A stretch of DNA of 12,041 nt from Candidatus Cibiobacter qucibialis (GTDB taxonomy: Bacteria > Bacillota > Clostridia > Oscillospirales > Ruminococcaceae). Positions 5,480 through 12,041 of the stretch are shown piece by piece (position 1 is the stretch's first letter; each line of letters starts with the position of its first letter). A program made the translations under genes and the position numbers. Where the stretch lies: positions 1-12,041 of the forward strand of contig SAUS01000068.1 in the NCBI GenBank assembly GCA_004000625.1, given 5' to 3'. Under the pieces are notes generated by a model. That model had not been told where the DNA came from. It ran no database searches and worked only from the letters and a program-made list of their open reading frames with translations.

Positions 5480-6229
5480 TTACAGTTCCAGCAGCACCGG
5501 GCAATGGTCGCTGCCCTGCACATCCATCAAAATCTCGGCCTTTTTGATCTGTGGGGCCAGCCGGTCCGATACCAGGAAATAGTCAATGCGCCAGCCTGCG
5601 TTCCGCTCTCTTGCGCGGAACCGCATGCTCCACCAGCTGTACATGCCGGTGGCATCAGGGTACAGGTAGCGGAAGCTATCGGTAAAGCCAGCGGCCAGCA
5701 GCTCGTTCAGCTTGCCGCGCTCCTGGTCCGAAAAGCCCGCAGCACCGCGGTTGGGGCCGGGGTTCTTCAGGTCAATATCCTCATGGGCCACGTTCAAATC
5801 TCCGCACAGGATCACCGGCTTTTTGCTGTCCAGGTCTTTCAGGTAGGCGCGCAAGTCGTCCTCCCACTGCATGCGGTAGTCAATGCGGGCCAGCTCGTTT
5901 TGGGAGTTGGGTACATAGACATTGACGAGGTAGTAATCCTCAAATTCCAGTGTGATGGCACGGCCTTCGTGGCTGTGGGCTTCCACCCCAATGCCGTTCC
6001 AGGCGTTCAGGGGCTTTACGCGGGTATAGATCAGCGTGCCGGAATAGCCCTTTTTCTCAGCGCTGTTGATGTATTCGGTATAGCCTTCGGGGGCAAAATC
6101 CGCCTGGCCGGGCTGCATTTTGGTTTCCTGAATGCAGAACACATCCGCATCCAGCTGGTTGAAAGTATCCTCAAAGCCTTTTTTCAGGCAGGCGCGCAGG
6201 CCGTTCACATTCCAGCTGATAAGTTTCAT
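5480..6229 (-). CDS. xth: Exodeoxyribonuclease III (AP endonuclease / 3'-5' exonuclease)
   Basis: A 249-aa member of the ExoIII branch of the endonuclease/exonuclease/phosphatase fold. It cuts DNA 5' of abasic sites and removes blocked 3' ends in base-excision repair in the cytoplasm. The catalytic set is all visible: N7 (SWNVNGLRA), metal-binding E35 (QETK), Y105 (NVYVPNS), D144 and N146 (GDLNVAHEDIDL), D216 (WRIDYFLVS) and the terminal D241-H242 (GSDHCPV). The length is typical, so the enzyme should be intact. The ATG at 6227-6229 has AGGAGG (6238-6243) at an 8-nt spacer, beginning right after the MATE stop codon. It is therefore most likely co-transcribed with the MATE gene, an unremarkable pairing with no clear functional link. 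Confidence 0.96.
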   Translation of the reverse strand: MKLISWNVNGLRACLKKGFEDTFNQLDADVFCIQETKMQPGQADFAPEGYTEYINSAEKKGYSGTLIYTRVKPLNAWNGIGVEAHSHEGRAITLEFEDYYLVNVYVPNSQNELARIDYRMQWEDDLRAYLKDLDSKKPVILCGDLNVAHEDIDLKNPGPNRGAAGFSDQERGKLNELLAAGFTDSFRYLYPDATGMYSWWSMRFRARERNAGWRIDYFLVSDRLAPQIKKAEILMDVQGSDHCPVLLEL

Positions 6230-6244
6230 CGGGGGTTCCTCCTA

Positions 6245-7591
6245 TTATTTTGCCACACATTTTTTCTTCCACGCACCAGATACAAAGCGGACCACAAAGC
6301 AGGTCACGCGGCACACCCAGTCCACCACCATGGCGATCCAGACGCCGACAGCACCCATACCCATCTGAACGCACAGGATGTAAGAGAACGCCAGACGCCA
6401 GATTCCCATGGACAGAATGGAAGTAAGCATGGTAAAGCGCACATCATTGGCTGCACGCAGGGCGTTGGGCAGAACAAAGCCCGCCGGCCACAGGAAGATG
6501 GCGCTGCCCGCATGGATCATAACCAGCAGCCAGGCCAGGTGGCGGGTTTCATCCGAAAGGGTGTACACGCTGAGCAGCGGGTTCAGGAAGATCAAAATCA
6601 GGGCATTGGTAGCGCCCTGGGCAATGTAATCCCACAGCAGCAGTTTTTTGGTAAAGTAGCTGGCCTGGTCCAGCTGTTGGGCGCCCACACAGCGCCCCAC
6701 CACAGTGATCATGGCAAGGCCGATGGCCTGGCCCACAATGCAGCCCATGCCGTCCAGGTTGTTGGCCACCGCATTGGCGGAAATATGCACCGTGCCGAAC
6801 AAAGAGATCATACTGACGACCAGCACACGCCCCAGCTGGAACAGGCTGTTTTCCAGCGCGGAGGGGATGCCGATATACAAAATGTTCTTTGCCATCTGGG
6901 GCTGCAGGTGCTTGACGCCATCCCAGGTAACGCGGGCGACATTATCATGCCGGGTGGTCAGTTTCAGGATGATGACAGCGCCCAGCACACGGGAAACCAG
7001 CGTGGGCACCGCAACACCGGCAACCCCCATGCGCAGCACAAAGATGCAGAACGCATTGCCCACAATATTGGTAATGTTCATGATAACGGATACCCGCATG
7101 GATACCTCGCTGTTGCCGACGGAGCGGAAGATGGCCGCGCCCGCGTTGTACAGCGCCAAAAACGGGTAAGAGATTGCCGTGATGGTAAAGTAGATCATGG
7201 CTGCCTGGAACACATCGTCCGCAATGCTGCCAAAGAACAGCCGCAGCATGGGCCCGCGCAGCAGCAGGCAGAGCGCCATGACAGCCGTACCCAGGATAGA
7301 GCTTAAAGTAACCAGCTGCCCCGCGCTGCGGGAGGCTTCCCCCGGCTTTTTGGCTCCCAGGAACTGGCTGGTGATAACCGCGCCGCCGGTGGCCAGCGCG
7401 GCAAAAATATTCAGGATCAGGTAGTTGATCATATCCACCAGCGAAACACCGGAAATGGCGGCTTCGCCTACGCTGGATACCATCACGGTATCGGACATGC
7501 CCACCAGCACGTTCAGCGCCTGCTCCACCACCAGCGGCCACAATAGTGTTAGCAGCATACGGTTGGTAAATAGTTTTTGTTGTGTCTGCAT
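6245..7591 (-). CDS. MATE family efflux transporter
   Basis: A 448-aa multidrug and toxic compound extrusion protein, about twelve membrane helices, expected to export organic cations or drugs in exchange for Na+ or H+. The N-terminal half carries LWPLVVEQALNVLVGMSDTVMV and the segment ATGGAVITSQFLGAKKPGEA, with SVGNSEVSM further on. The second half repeats the pattern with GIPSALENSLFQLGR, NLDGMGCIVGQAIGLAMITVVGRCVGA and RAANDVRFT, the internal two-fold symmetry of the family. An open frame continues upstream to 7753, but the extra 54 residues come from the structured leader and resemble no MATE N-terminus. The ATG at 7589-7591 (MQTQQKLFTNRM) has an AAGGAAGG ribosome site 7 nt away and gives the usual length. 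It is the first gene of an operon with xth. Confidence 0.93.
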   Translation of the reverse strand: MQTQQKLFTNRMLLTLLWPLVVEQALNVLVGMSDTVMVSSVGEAAISGVSLVDMINYLILNIFAALATGGAVITSQFLGAKKPGEASRSAGQLVTLSSILGTAVMALCLLLRGPMLRLFFGSIADDVFQAAMIYFTITAISYPFLALYNAGAAIFRSVGNSEVSMRVSVIMNITNIVGNAFCIFVLRMGVAGVAVPTLVSRVLGAVIILKLTTRHDNVARVTWDGVKHLQPQMAKNILYIGIPSALENSLFQLGRVLVVSMISLFGTVHISANAVANNLDGMGCIVGQAIGLAMITVVGRCVGAQQLDQASYFTKKLLLWDYIAQGATNALILIFLNPLLSVYTLSDETRHLAWLLVMIHAGSAIFLWPAGFVLPNALRAANDVRFTMLTSILSMGIWRLAFSYILCVQMGMGAVGVWIAMVVDWVCRVTCFVVRFVSGAWKKKCVAK

Positions 7592-7756
7592 TGTCAGACC
7601 TTCCTTCTTTCCTCTCCGCTCTAAGGTGTGTATCTGAAAGAAAAGAAGATGCCGCATTTTGCAAGCGCAAAATCCGGCTGTAACTGCCGAAACAGACCGT
7701 ACTTTTGACTTTTCAGATACACCCCAGGGCAAAAACTGCCCCATTTTTATCATTTA
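7592..7756 (-). promoter_or_regulatory. Long structured 5' leader of the MATE gene
   Basis: The predicted transcript has a leader of about 165 nt. A perfect 12-bp inverted repeat, GTGTATCTGAAA (7628-7639) with TTTCAGATACAC (7711-7722), encloses an 11-bp stem with one mismatch (7652-7662 with 7667-7677) and a short CGGC/GCCG stem (7675-7678 with 7686-7689). The latter two share bases and so exclude each other. A further GGGCA/TGCCC hairpin (7727-7731 with 7737-7741) lies near the transcript start. There is no obvious T-tract terminator in the leader. I do not recognise a known riboswitch class. It could be an attenuator or a small palindromic repeat inserted in the leader. Confidence 0.5.
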
Positions 7757-7762
7757 GGCAGA

Positions 7763-7791
7763 AGTATACCACAAAAAATGCCCCCGTGCAA
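7763..7791 (-). promoter_or_regulatory. Predicted promoter of the MATE-xth operon
   Basis: TTGCAC (7786-7791) and TATACT (7763-7768) on the minus strand are 17 nt apart, and TGG directly precedes TATACT, giving an extended -10 (TGGTATACT). The start would be near 7756. The -35 box lies inside the loop and stem of the preceding terminator. Confidence 0.55.
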
Positions 7792-7804
7792 CGGGAGCAT
7801 TTTT
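7773..7804 (-). terminator. Rho-independent terminator of the ABC export operon, possibly bidirectional
   Basis: TGCCCCCG (7779-7786) and CGGGAGCA (7792-7799) pair with one G-U wobble on the minus-strand RNA, loop 5 nt, followed by TTTTTTG. The plus-strand side also has five T's. It lies about 50 nt past the permease stop codon. Confidence 0.8.
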
Positions 7805-7854
7805 GCTGTATGCAGTTCAATTTTGCGCTGATAAGCAAATAACAAACGGTACCC

Positions 7855-9162
7855 TTATTCGTACCGCAGGGCGTCGATGGGGTCAATCTTGGCGGCCTTT
7901 TTGGCGGGGTAATAGCCAAAGAACACGCCGATGGCCATGCTGAACGCCACGGCAATGATGATGGCCGCCACGCTGGGTCTGGCCGAATAGCCCATGACCT
8001 GGCTGAGCACAGAACCAAGGCCGATGCCCAGCCCCACACCGATGACGCCGCCAATAGCGCACAGCACAATGGATTCAATAATGAACTGGGTCAAAATGGC
8101 CGTGTTGGTTGCGCCCAGCGCCTTGCGGGTGCCGATCTCACGGGTACGCTCGGTGACCGAAACCGTCATGATGTTCATGACGCCGATACCTCCCACCAAC
8201 AGCGAGATGGCCGCAATGGCGGAGATGGCCAGCGAGATCTGGTTCAGGATTTCGGTCATGCTTTCCAGCAGGCTGGAAATGCTGGACGCACTGGCGGTCC
8301 AGCTGTCATTGCGGGTATAGTAACTGGCGAAATAATCGCCCACCACATCCACAAAGGCGGTCACATTGGTGCCGCTGGATGCCACAACGGTAATGCTCTG
8401 GTAGCCATCCCCCGCCCCGGCAATGCTGCGGGCCACATCCAGCGGGATATAGATTTCGGTCTGGATATCGTCATCGCTGGTAGAGCCAAACATGCTGGCG
8501 TAAGAATCTTCTACATACTTATAAACGCCGCTGATATAAAACGTATACGGCATTTTGTTGATGGTCAGGGTGATTTTCTGGCCCAGCGCATCAGCGTTGC
8601 TGCCGCCGACGGCCTGCTGCACAAATTTTTCGGATACCACGCAGACATAGCGCCCGGCATCGCGGGTATCATCCAGCCAGCGGCCCGCCAGGATGGGGGT
8701 ATCGCTTTCCTTGCTTTGCAGCGCTTCCTGGTTGACGCCGGAAACCGTTGCCGTGATGGTGGTATCGGGTTCGTTCACCTTGCCAATGGTGGCGCTGCCC
8801 ACCTGCTGCGTTTTTTCAATGTAGTTGATCTTGTCGGGGAACGTTTCGGTAAATTCCTCGATCATCGTATCCGTGATAAGGTCTTTATCATCCGGGCTGG
8901 AATTTTTGAAGAGCCGCAGCCGCACACCGCCGCTGGAAGAGCCGCTGTTGCTGCTGCTTTTCTGGGTCAGCGATACCGTGATGGAGCTGGCACCGGTGCC
9001 GGACATGCTGTCGCTGACCGAACTGGATAGGCTGTTGCCGACGGTTTCGATGGCGATAACCGCCGCAATGCCGATAATAATGCCCAGCATGGTAAGCAGG
9101 CTGCGCATTTTGTTGCTTTTGATGCTGGCAAACGCCATGGAAAGGTATTCAAAGAGCGCCAC
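7855..9162 (-). CDS. ABC transporter permease, MacB/FtsX type
   Basis: About 435 aa with the MacB layout. There is a short N-terminal cytoplasmic stretch (FEYLSMAFASIKSNKMRSLLT), a first membrane helix at about 22-40, and a large extracytoplasmic MacB_PCD-type domain to about residue 305. Three C-terminal FtsX helices follow at about 312-335, 358-385 and 397-418. The loop ERTREIGTRKALGAT (about 338-352) is the conserved coupling segment that meets the ATPase. Start: a frame runs up to an ATG at 9201, inside the ATPase gene, but GTG at 9160-9162 has GGGGAG upstream at about 8 nt and gives the normal family N-terminus. The overlap with the ATPase end is then 14 nt, consistent with translational coupling. 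It works as a dimer with the ATPase and the HlyD-like adaptor; the substrate is unknown. Confidence 0.92.
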   Translation of the reverse strand: MALFEYLSMAFASIKSNKMRSLLTMLGIIIGIAAVIAIETVGNSLSSSVSDSMSGTGASSITVSLTQKSSSNSGSSSGGVRLRLFKNSSPDDKDLITDTMIEEFTETFPDKINYIEKTQQVGSATIGKVNEPDTTITATVSGVNQEALQSKESDTPILAGRWLDDTRDAGRYVCVVSEKFVQQAVGGSNADALGQKITLTINKMPYTFYISGVYKYVEDSYASMFGSTSDDDIQTEIYIPLDVARSIAGAGDGYQSITVVASSGTNVTAFVDVVGDYFASYYTRNDSWTASASSISSLLESMTEILNQISLAISAIAAISLLVGGIGVMNIMTVSVTERTREIGTRKALGATNTAILTQFIIESIVLCAIGGVIGVGLGIGLGSVLSQVMGYSARPSVAAIIIAVAFSMAIGVFFGYYPAKKAAKIDPIDALRYE

Positions 9163-9925
9163 GCACACCACTCCCCTTCCGTTCGGCAATAATGCAGCCA
9201 TCGTGCAGTGTCAGCACCCGCTGGCATTCCTCGGCCAGCGCGGGGTTGTGGGTAATGAGCATAATGGTTTTGTGGTATTTTTCGTGCATTTCATGGAACA
9301 GGTCCATCACCACGCGGGAGGTTTCGCTGTCCAGTGCGCCTGTGGGCTCGTCTGCCAGGATCAGCGCCGGGTCGTTGACCATGGCGCGGGCAATGGCAAC
9401 GCGCTGTTTCTGGCCGCCGGAAAGCTCGTTGGGCTGGTGGCGGGCACGCTCGCCCATTCCCACGCGGTCCAGCCACTCCTTGGCGCGGCGGGTACGCTCG
9501 CCGCCGGGAATGCCGGCATACAGCATGGGCAACTCCACGTTTTTCAGCGCGCTCTGGCGGCCGATGAGGTTATAGGTCTGGAACACAAAGCCGATTTTAT
9601 TGTTGCGGATGCCCGCCAGTTCGTCATCGTCTGCTTTATGGATATCCACCCCGTCCAGCGTATACTCGCCAGAGGTCGGCTTGTCCAGCACGCCGATAAT
9701 ATTCATCAGAGTACTTTTGCCGGAGCCGGATTCACCCACAATCGCAACGAACTCCCCCGGCCACACAGTCAAATCAATGCCGTGCAGGATTTCCAACTCG
9801 TTCGGCTGGCCGATATAGTAACTTTTGCGGATGCCGCGCATGGCAATCAGTGGGCGGCGGTTGGGTTGCCCCGCCCCAAGGCTTTGCACAATGGCATTGA
9901 CAAACGCCTGTTTATTCTGCGGCAT
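9149..9925 (-). CDS. ABC transporter ATP-binding protein, MacB/LolD-like
   Basis: A 258-aa ATPase subunit. It shows Walker A GESGSGKST (residues 64-72), Q-loop Q116 in FVFQTYNL, signature LSGGQ (168-172), Walker B LILADE (188-193) with GALD following, and switch His226 (LITHNP), so it should be active. FQTYNLIGRQSALKNVELPM is typical of the MacB/LolD/FtsE branch. The frame is open to 10054, but the ATG at 9923-9925 is preferred: it lies one base past the adaptor stop codon and has GGGAGGT at a 7-nt spacer. The sequence before it is the antisense-like extension over the adaptor's Gly-rich tail. Residues 1-25 form a short N-terminal extension before the ABC fold. Confidence 0.95.
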   Translation of the reverse strand: MPQNKQAFVNAIVQSLGAGQPNRRPLIAMRGIRKSYYIGQPNELEILHGIDLTVWPGEFVAIVGESGSGKSTLMNIIGVLDKPTSGEYTLDGVDIHKADDDELAGIRNNKIGFVFQTYNLIGRQSALKNVELPMLYAGIPGGERTRRAKEWLDRVGMGERARHQPNELSGGQKQRVAIARAMVNDPALILADEPTGALDSETSRVVMDLFHEMHEKYHKTIMLITHNPALAEECQRVLTLHDGCIIAERKGSGVRGAL

Positions 9926-9926
9926 A

Positions 9927-11831
9927 TCAGTTACCTCCCGGTCCACCGGCCGGGCCGCCGCCCACGTCACCGCCGGGGCCGCCCGCCGGGGCGTCCGCAC
10001 CGCCAATCGGTTCATCACCGCCGACAGTGAAAAAGAAGTCGGCGCTATCATCACTGCTGCCGGTCACAATGCCCTGGGTCAGGTCGGCGCTGGAGCGGAT
10101 CACATCGCCTTCCTTCAGGTCATCGCCGGAAATCACGGTATAATAATCGTTGGCATCGCCGGTGGTCACGGTCACTTCCTCAAAGGTCATATCGGTGCCT
10201 TCGCCGCCGGTTTTGCGCAGCACATACTGGGTGCCGTCCTCTTTGGTGCCAACGGCATCAATGGGCACGGTAAACACGCCGTCGGTCGCGTTCTTGACAA
10301 TTTCCACCTTGGCCTGGATGCCGATCAGCAGGTCGTCTGCATCGCCGTTCACGCGCACCTTTGCGCCGAACGTGCCGGAATCATTGGCAACGGGGTCGAT
10401 CTGGGTCAGGGTACCGGCGATCACATCATCGCCGGTGGCATCGCTGGTAATGTTGCAGCTCATGCCGGTGGTCAGGCCCGGCACATCATTGGAGGGGATC
10501 GTAACTTCCACCACAAGGGCATCGGTGTTTTGAATGGTTGCCACGGTGCCGGTGCAGACAGAACCGACCGTTGCATCCAGCGCCGTGATGGTACCGGACA
10601 TGGTGGCCGTCAGGGTGCAGTTAGCCAGGGTGTCTTTCAGGGTGGTCAAAGTATCGGGGGTGCGCTTGGCCTGTTCCAGCTTGGTTTTGGCGTCTTCCAC
10701 GCTCTGCGCCTTGGCCTTGATGGTGGAATAGTTCTTTTCCTGGTCATAGCTGTCATGGGCGGATTTCTGCTGGCTTTCGCAGGTTTCAATCTGGTTCTGG
10801 GCCGTTTCCACTGCGTTCTGGGCACTGGTCAGGGCATTCTGGGCGCTGGTTTTGGTCTGTTCCGCGCTGTTCAAAGACTGCTGAATGGCGGTAAAGCCAT
10901 ACAACCCCAGCTCCGTGACGGAACAGCTGTTTTGCGCGTTAGCCAGGTCATTCTGTGCCTGCTGATAGGCTGCCTGGGCAGCGCTCAGGGCATCGTTTGC
11001 CTCATTCATGGCCGCCTGGTTAGCCTCGCTGGGGTCGGCGTTGTAGGCAGCGATGGCGCTGTTTACCCGGCTGATGGCATCGTTCTGGGTGTTGGCCGCC
11101 GCGTTGACGGCATCGGTAAAGGTGCTGATGCTGGCAGCGGCATTATCATACGCCGCCTTGATGGTATCGTAGCTGCTGCAGGCAGAATCATAGGCGCTCT
11201 GGGCGGAATCGCGGCTGCTCTTTGCGGTTTCCAGTGCATCCTGTGCATCGGACAGGTTCTTGTCCACATCATCAATCTTGGCCTGCAGGTCGATCAGGTT
11301 ATTCTCATGCTGCACCACTGCGGTGTTATATTCATCCACCGCGCGGTCATAGCTGGTCTGGGCCTGCTGCAGGGTATCGTTGTAGCTTTGCTCTGCGTTT
11401 TCGATCTGCTTTTCAAGGTCGGTGGTGTCCAGCGTGGCGATCACATCGCCTTCCTGCACAGTATCACCCACCTCCACATTGACGGTGGCAACCTTGTAGG
11501 TTTTGGCGGAATCTGCCACGGTAACGCTGGCTTCATCGCCGGATTTCACCGTGCCGTTCACGGTGACGGAGTCATTCAGGCTGGTGGTTTTCAGGGTCGT
11601 GGTGCGCACATACTGATAGTCTGCCGAAGCGCCTGCGGCCGCTTTGCTTTTACGCAGCTGGCTGCCCACAACAGCGGCAACCACCGCCAGAATGACAACC
11701 GCCACGCACAGCTTGGTGTGGCGGCGGAACCAGTTTTTGCGTTTGGGTGCCGGGGCCGTGGGCTGCGTGCTGCCCGTATCGGGGGTGGTGGCATCCTCCA
11801 CAAAGGGGGATGTGATCTCGTTTTCTTCCAT
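9927..11831 (-). CDS. HlyD/MacA-like export adaptor (membrane fusion protein) with a very long coiled coil
   Basis: This 634-aa protein has a 40-residue cytoplasmic Pro/Thr-rich tail with a basic end (RRHTK), one membrane helix at about 41-57, and the first lipoyl half (about 112-135, VEVGDTVQEGDVIATLDT). A coiled-coil region follows at about 136-398, rich in Ala, Gln, Asn and Ser and broken near NADPSEA (264-270). The second lipoyl half (about 402-435), a beta-barrel (about 437-515) and a membrane-proximal part complete the fold. The C-terminus (about 609-634) is a Gly/Pro/Ala tail. Family members usually have a much shorter coil. It is the first gene of the export operon and should bridge the permease to the outside; in a one-membrane cell the coil may reach into the wall. 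The start has a GGCAGGA-type ribosome site. Confidence 0.9.
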   Translation of the reverse strand: MEENEITSPFVEDATTPDTGSTQPTAPAPKRKNWFRRHTKLCVAVVILAVVAAVVGSQLRKSKAAAGASADYQYVRTTTLKTTSLNDSVTVNGTVKSGDEASVTVADSAKTYKVATVNVEVGDTVQEGDVIATLDTTDLEKQIENAEQSYNDTLQQAQTSYDRAVDEYNTAVVQHENNLIDLQAKIDDVDKNLSDAQDALETAKSSRDSAQSAYDSACSSYDTIKAAYDNAAASISTFTDAVNAAANTQNDAISRVNSAIAAYNADPSEANQAAMNEANDALSAAQAAYQQAQNDLANAQNSCSVTELGLYGFTAIQQSLNSAEQTKTSAQNALTSAQNAVETAQNQIETCESQQKSAHDSYDQEKNYSTIKAKAQSVEDAKTKLEQAKRTPDTLTTLKDTLANCTLTATMSGTITALDATVGSVCTGTVATIQNTDALVVEVTIPSNDVPGLTTGMSCNITSDATGDDVIAGTLTQIDPVANDSGTFGAKVRVNGDADDLLIGIQAKVEIVKNATDGVFTVPIDAVGTKEDGTQYVLRKTGGEGTDMTFEEVTVTTGDANDYYTVISGDDLKEGDVIRSSADLTQGIVTGSSDDSADFFFTVGGDEPIGGADAPAGGPGGDVGGGPAGGPGGN

Positions 11832-11881
11832 CCGGGTTTCCTGCCTCTCTATTTTCTTTATAAAAAATTTCTGGACTATGG

Positions 11882-11910
11882 ATTTTGCTGCATTTTAGTG
11901 TACCTGCCAA
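11882..11910 (-). promoter_or_regulatory. Tentative promoter of the ABC export operon
   Basis: On the minus strand TTGGCA (11905-11910) is followed after 17 nt by CAAAAT (11882-11887), which would start transcription near 11875 and leave a leader of about 44 nt. The -10 is poor, so this is a weak call. The rest of 11832-11980 shows only AT-rich spacer and no gene. Confidence 0.3.
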
Positions 11911-11980
11911 ATGTGTTAAAAGCATGGAAATACTGTGAAGTTCCACGGCAAAAAGCTGGGTATTGCGGGATTTGGGCTTT

Positions 11981-12041
11981 AGGCAACACCGCACAATTCC
12001 CGCCTTGCGGCTTAAGCACCGCTCCGGCAGCTGCGGCACGG
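11981..12041 (-). repeat. Edge copy of the 286-bp inverted-repeat element (copy 3)
   Basis: Starting with the terminal repeat AGGCAACACCGCACAATTC, these 61 bases match the reverse complement of 3277-3337 with four mismatches. The copy runs off the window end. As at the other copies, the bases just outside the tip are a short T-run (TTT), so the insertion may favour such sites. Confidence 0.88.

Noticed and set aside
5504..7306. Plus-strand reading frame of 600 codons opposite xth and MATE
   Set aside because: Both minus-strand genes have full sets of family motifs; this frame has only low-complexity His/Gln/Asp sequence.
7592..7753. Upstream extension of the MATE frame by 54 residues
   Set aside because: The extension is encoded by the structured leader, has no ribosome site and does not fit the family; the start at 7591 gives the normal length.
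9163..9201. ATG start of the permease at 9201
   Set aside because: It would overlap the ATPase gene by more than 50 nt and add residues (AALLPNGRGVVC) unlike the family; GTG at 9160-9162 is better placed.
8825..10030. Plus-strand reading frame of 401 codons opposite the ABC genes
   Set aside because: Antisense to the intact permease and ATPase; no ribosome site or family pattern.
9926..10054. N-terminal extension of the ATPase to 10054
   Set aside because: The added residues overlap the adaptor coding sequence in another frame, and the ATG at 9925 has a strong ribosome site right at the adaptor stop.
1..12041. CRISPR array, tRNA, rRNA, integrase or phage genes
   Set aside because: No regularly spaced direct repeats, cloverleaf sequences or matching protein families were seen on either strand.

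Overview
The window is bacterial, moderately GC-rich, and encodes ten supported genes, all on the minus strand. Gene types, Shine-Dalgarno sequences (AGGAGG), compact intergenic spaces, hairpin-plus-T terminators and abundant small dispersed repeats suggest a gut Clostridia genome of the Oscillospiraceae type (relatives of Faecalibacterium, Gemmiger or Subdoligranulum). That placement is an inference from style; no rRNA or other marker is present. Long plus-strand reading frames are antisense shadows of the real genes.

Read in the direction of transcription (right to left): a three-gene MacAB-type export operon (HlyD-like adaptor, ABC ATPase, FtsX/MacB-like permease; 11831 to 7855) with tightly coupled starts and a terminator at 7773-7804. 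Next is a MATE efflux gene with a long structured leader and its own promoter, followed after 14 nt by exodeoxyribonuclease III (xth), with a terminator at 5196-5227. Then come an ECF sigma factor, a zinc-finger membrane anti-sigma factor and a small polytopic membrane protein (5122 to 3438), then a 373-aa orphan membrane protein (2986-1865, terminator 1766-1795), and finally a UMF1/Atg22-like MFS transporter (1674-316, terminator 236-282).

The theme is envelope transport and stress: three different export or transport systems, one DNA-repair enzyme and one membrane-linked sigma switch. The sequence does not show whether the sigma factor controls the neighbouring transporters.

The most notable non-coding content is a repeat with 19-bp imperfect terminal inverted repeats, complete at 3052-3337 (286 bp) and present as truncated copies at both window edges (1-99 and 11981-12041). 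It looks like a non-autonomous, MITE-like element. Other non-coding signals are a hairpin-rich TAGGGG/CCCCTA block (5278-5398), a 95-nt inverted repeat in the MATE leader that resembles sequence at 181-236, a shared AGGGCAAAA/TGCCC palindrome just downstream of the predicted promoters of both the MFS and MATE genes, and a probable CTG start codon for the sigma factor. No tRNA, rRNA, CRISPR array, integrase or transposase gene was seen.
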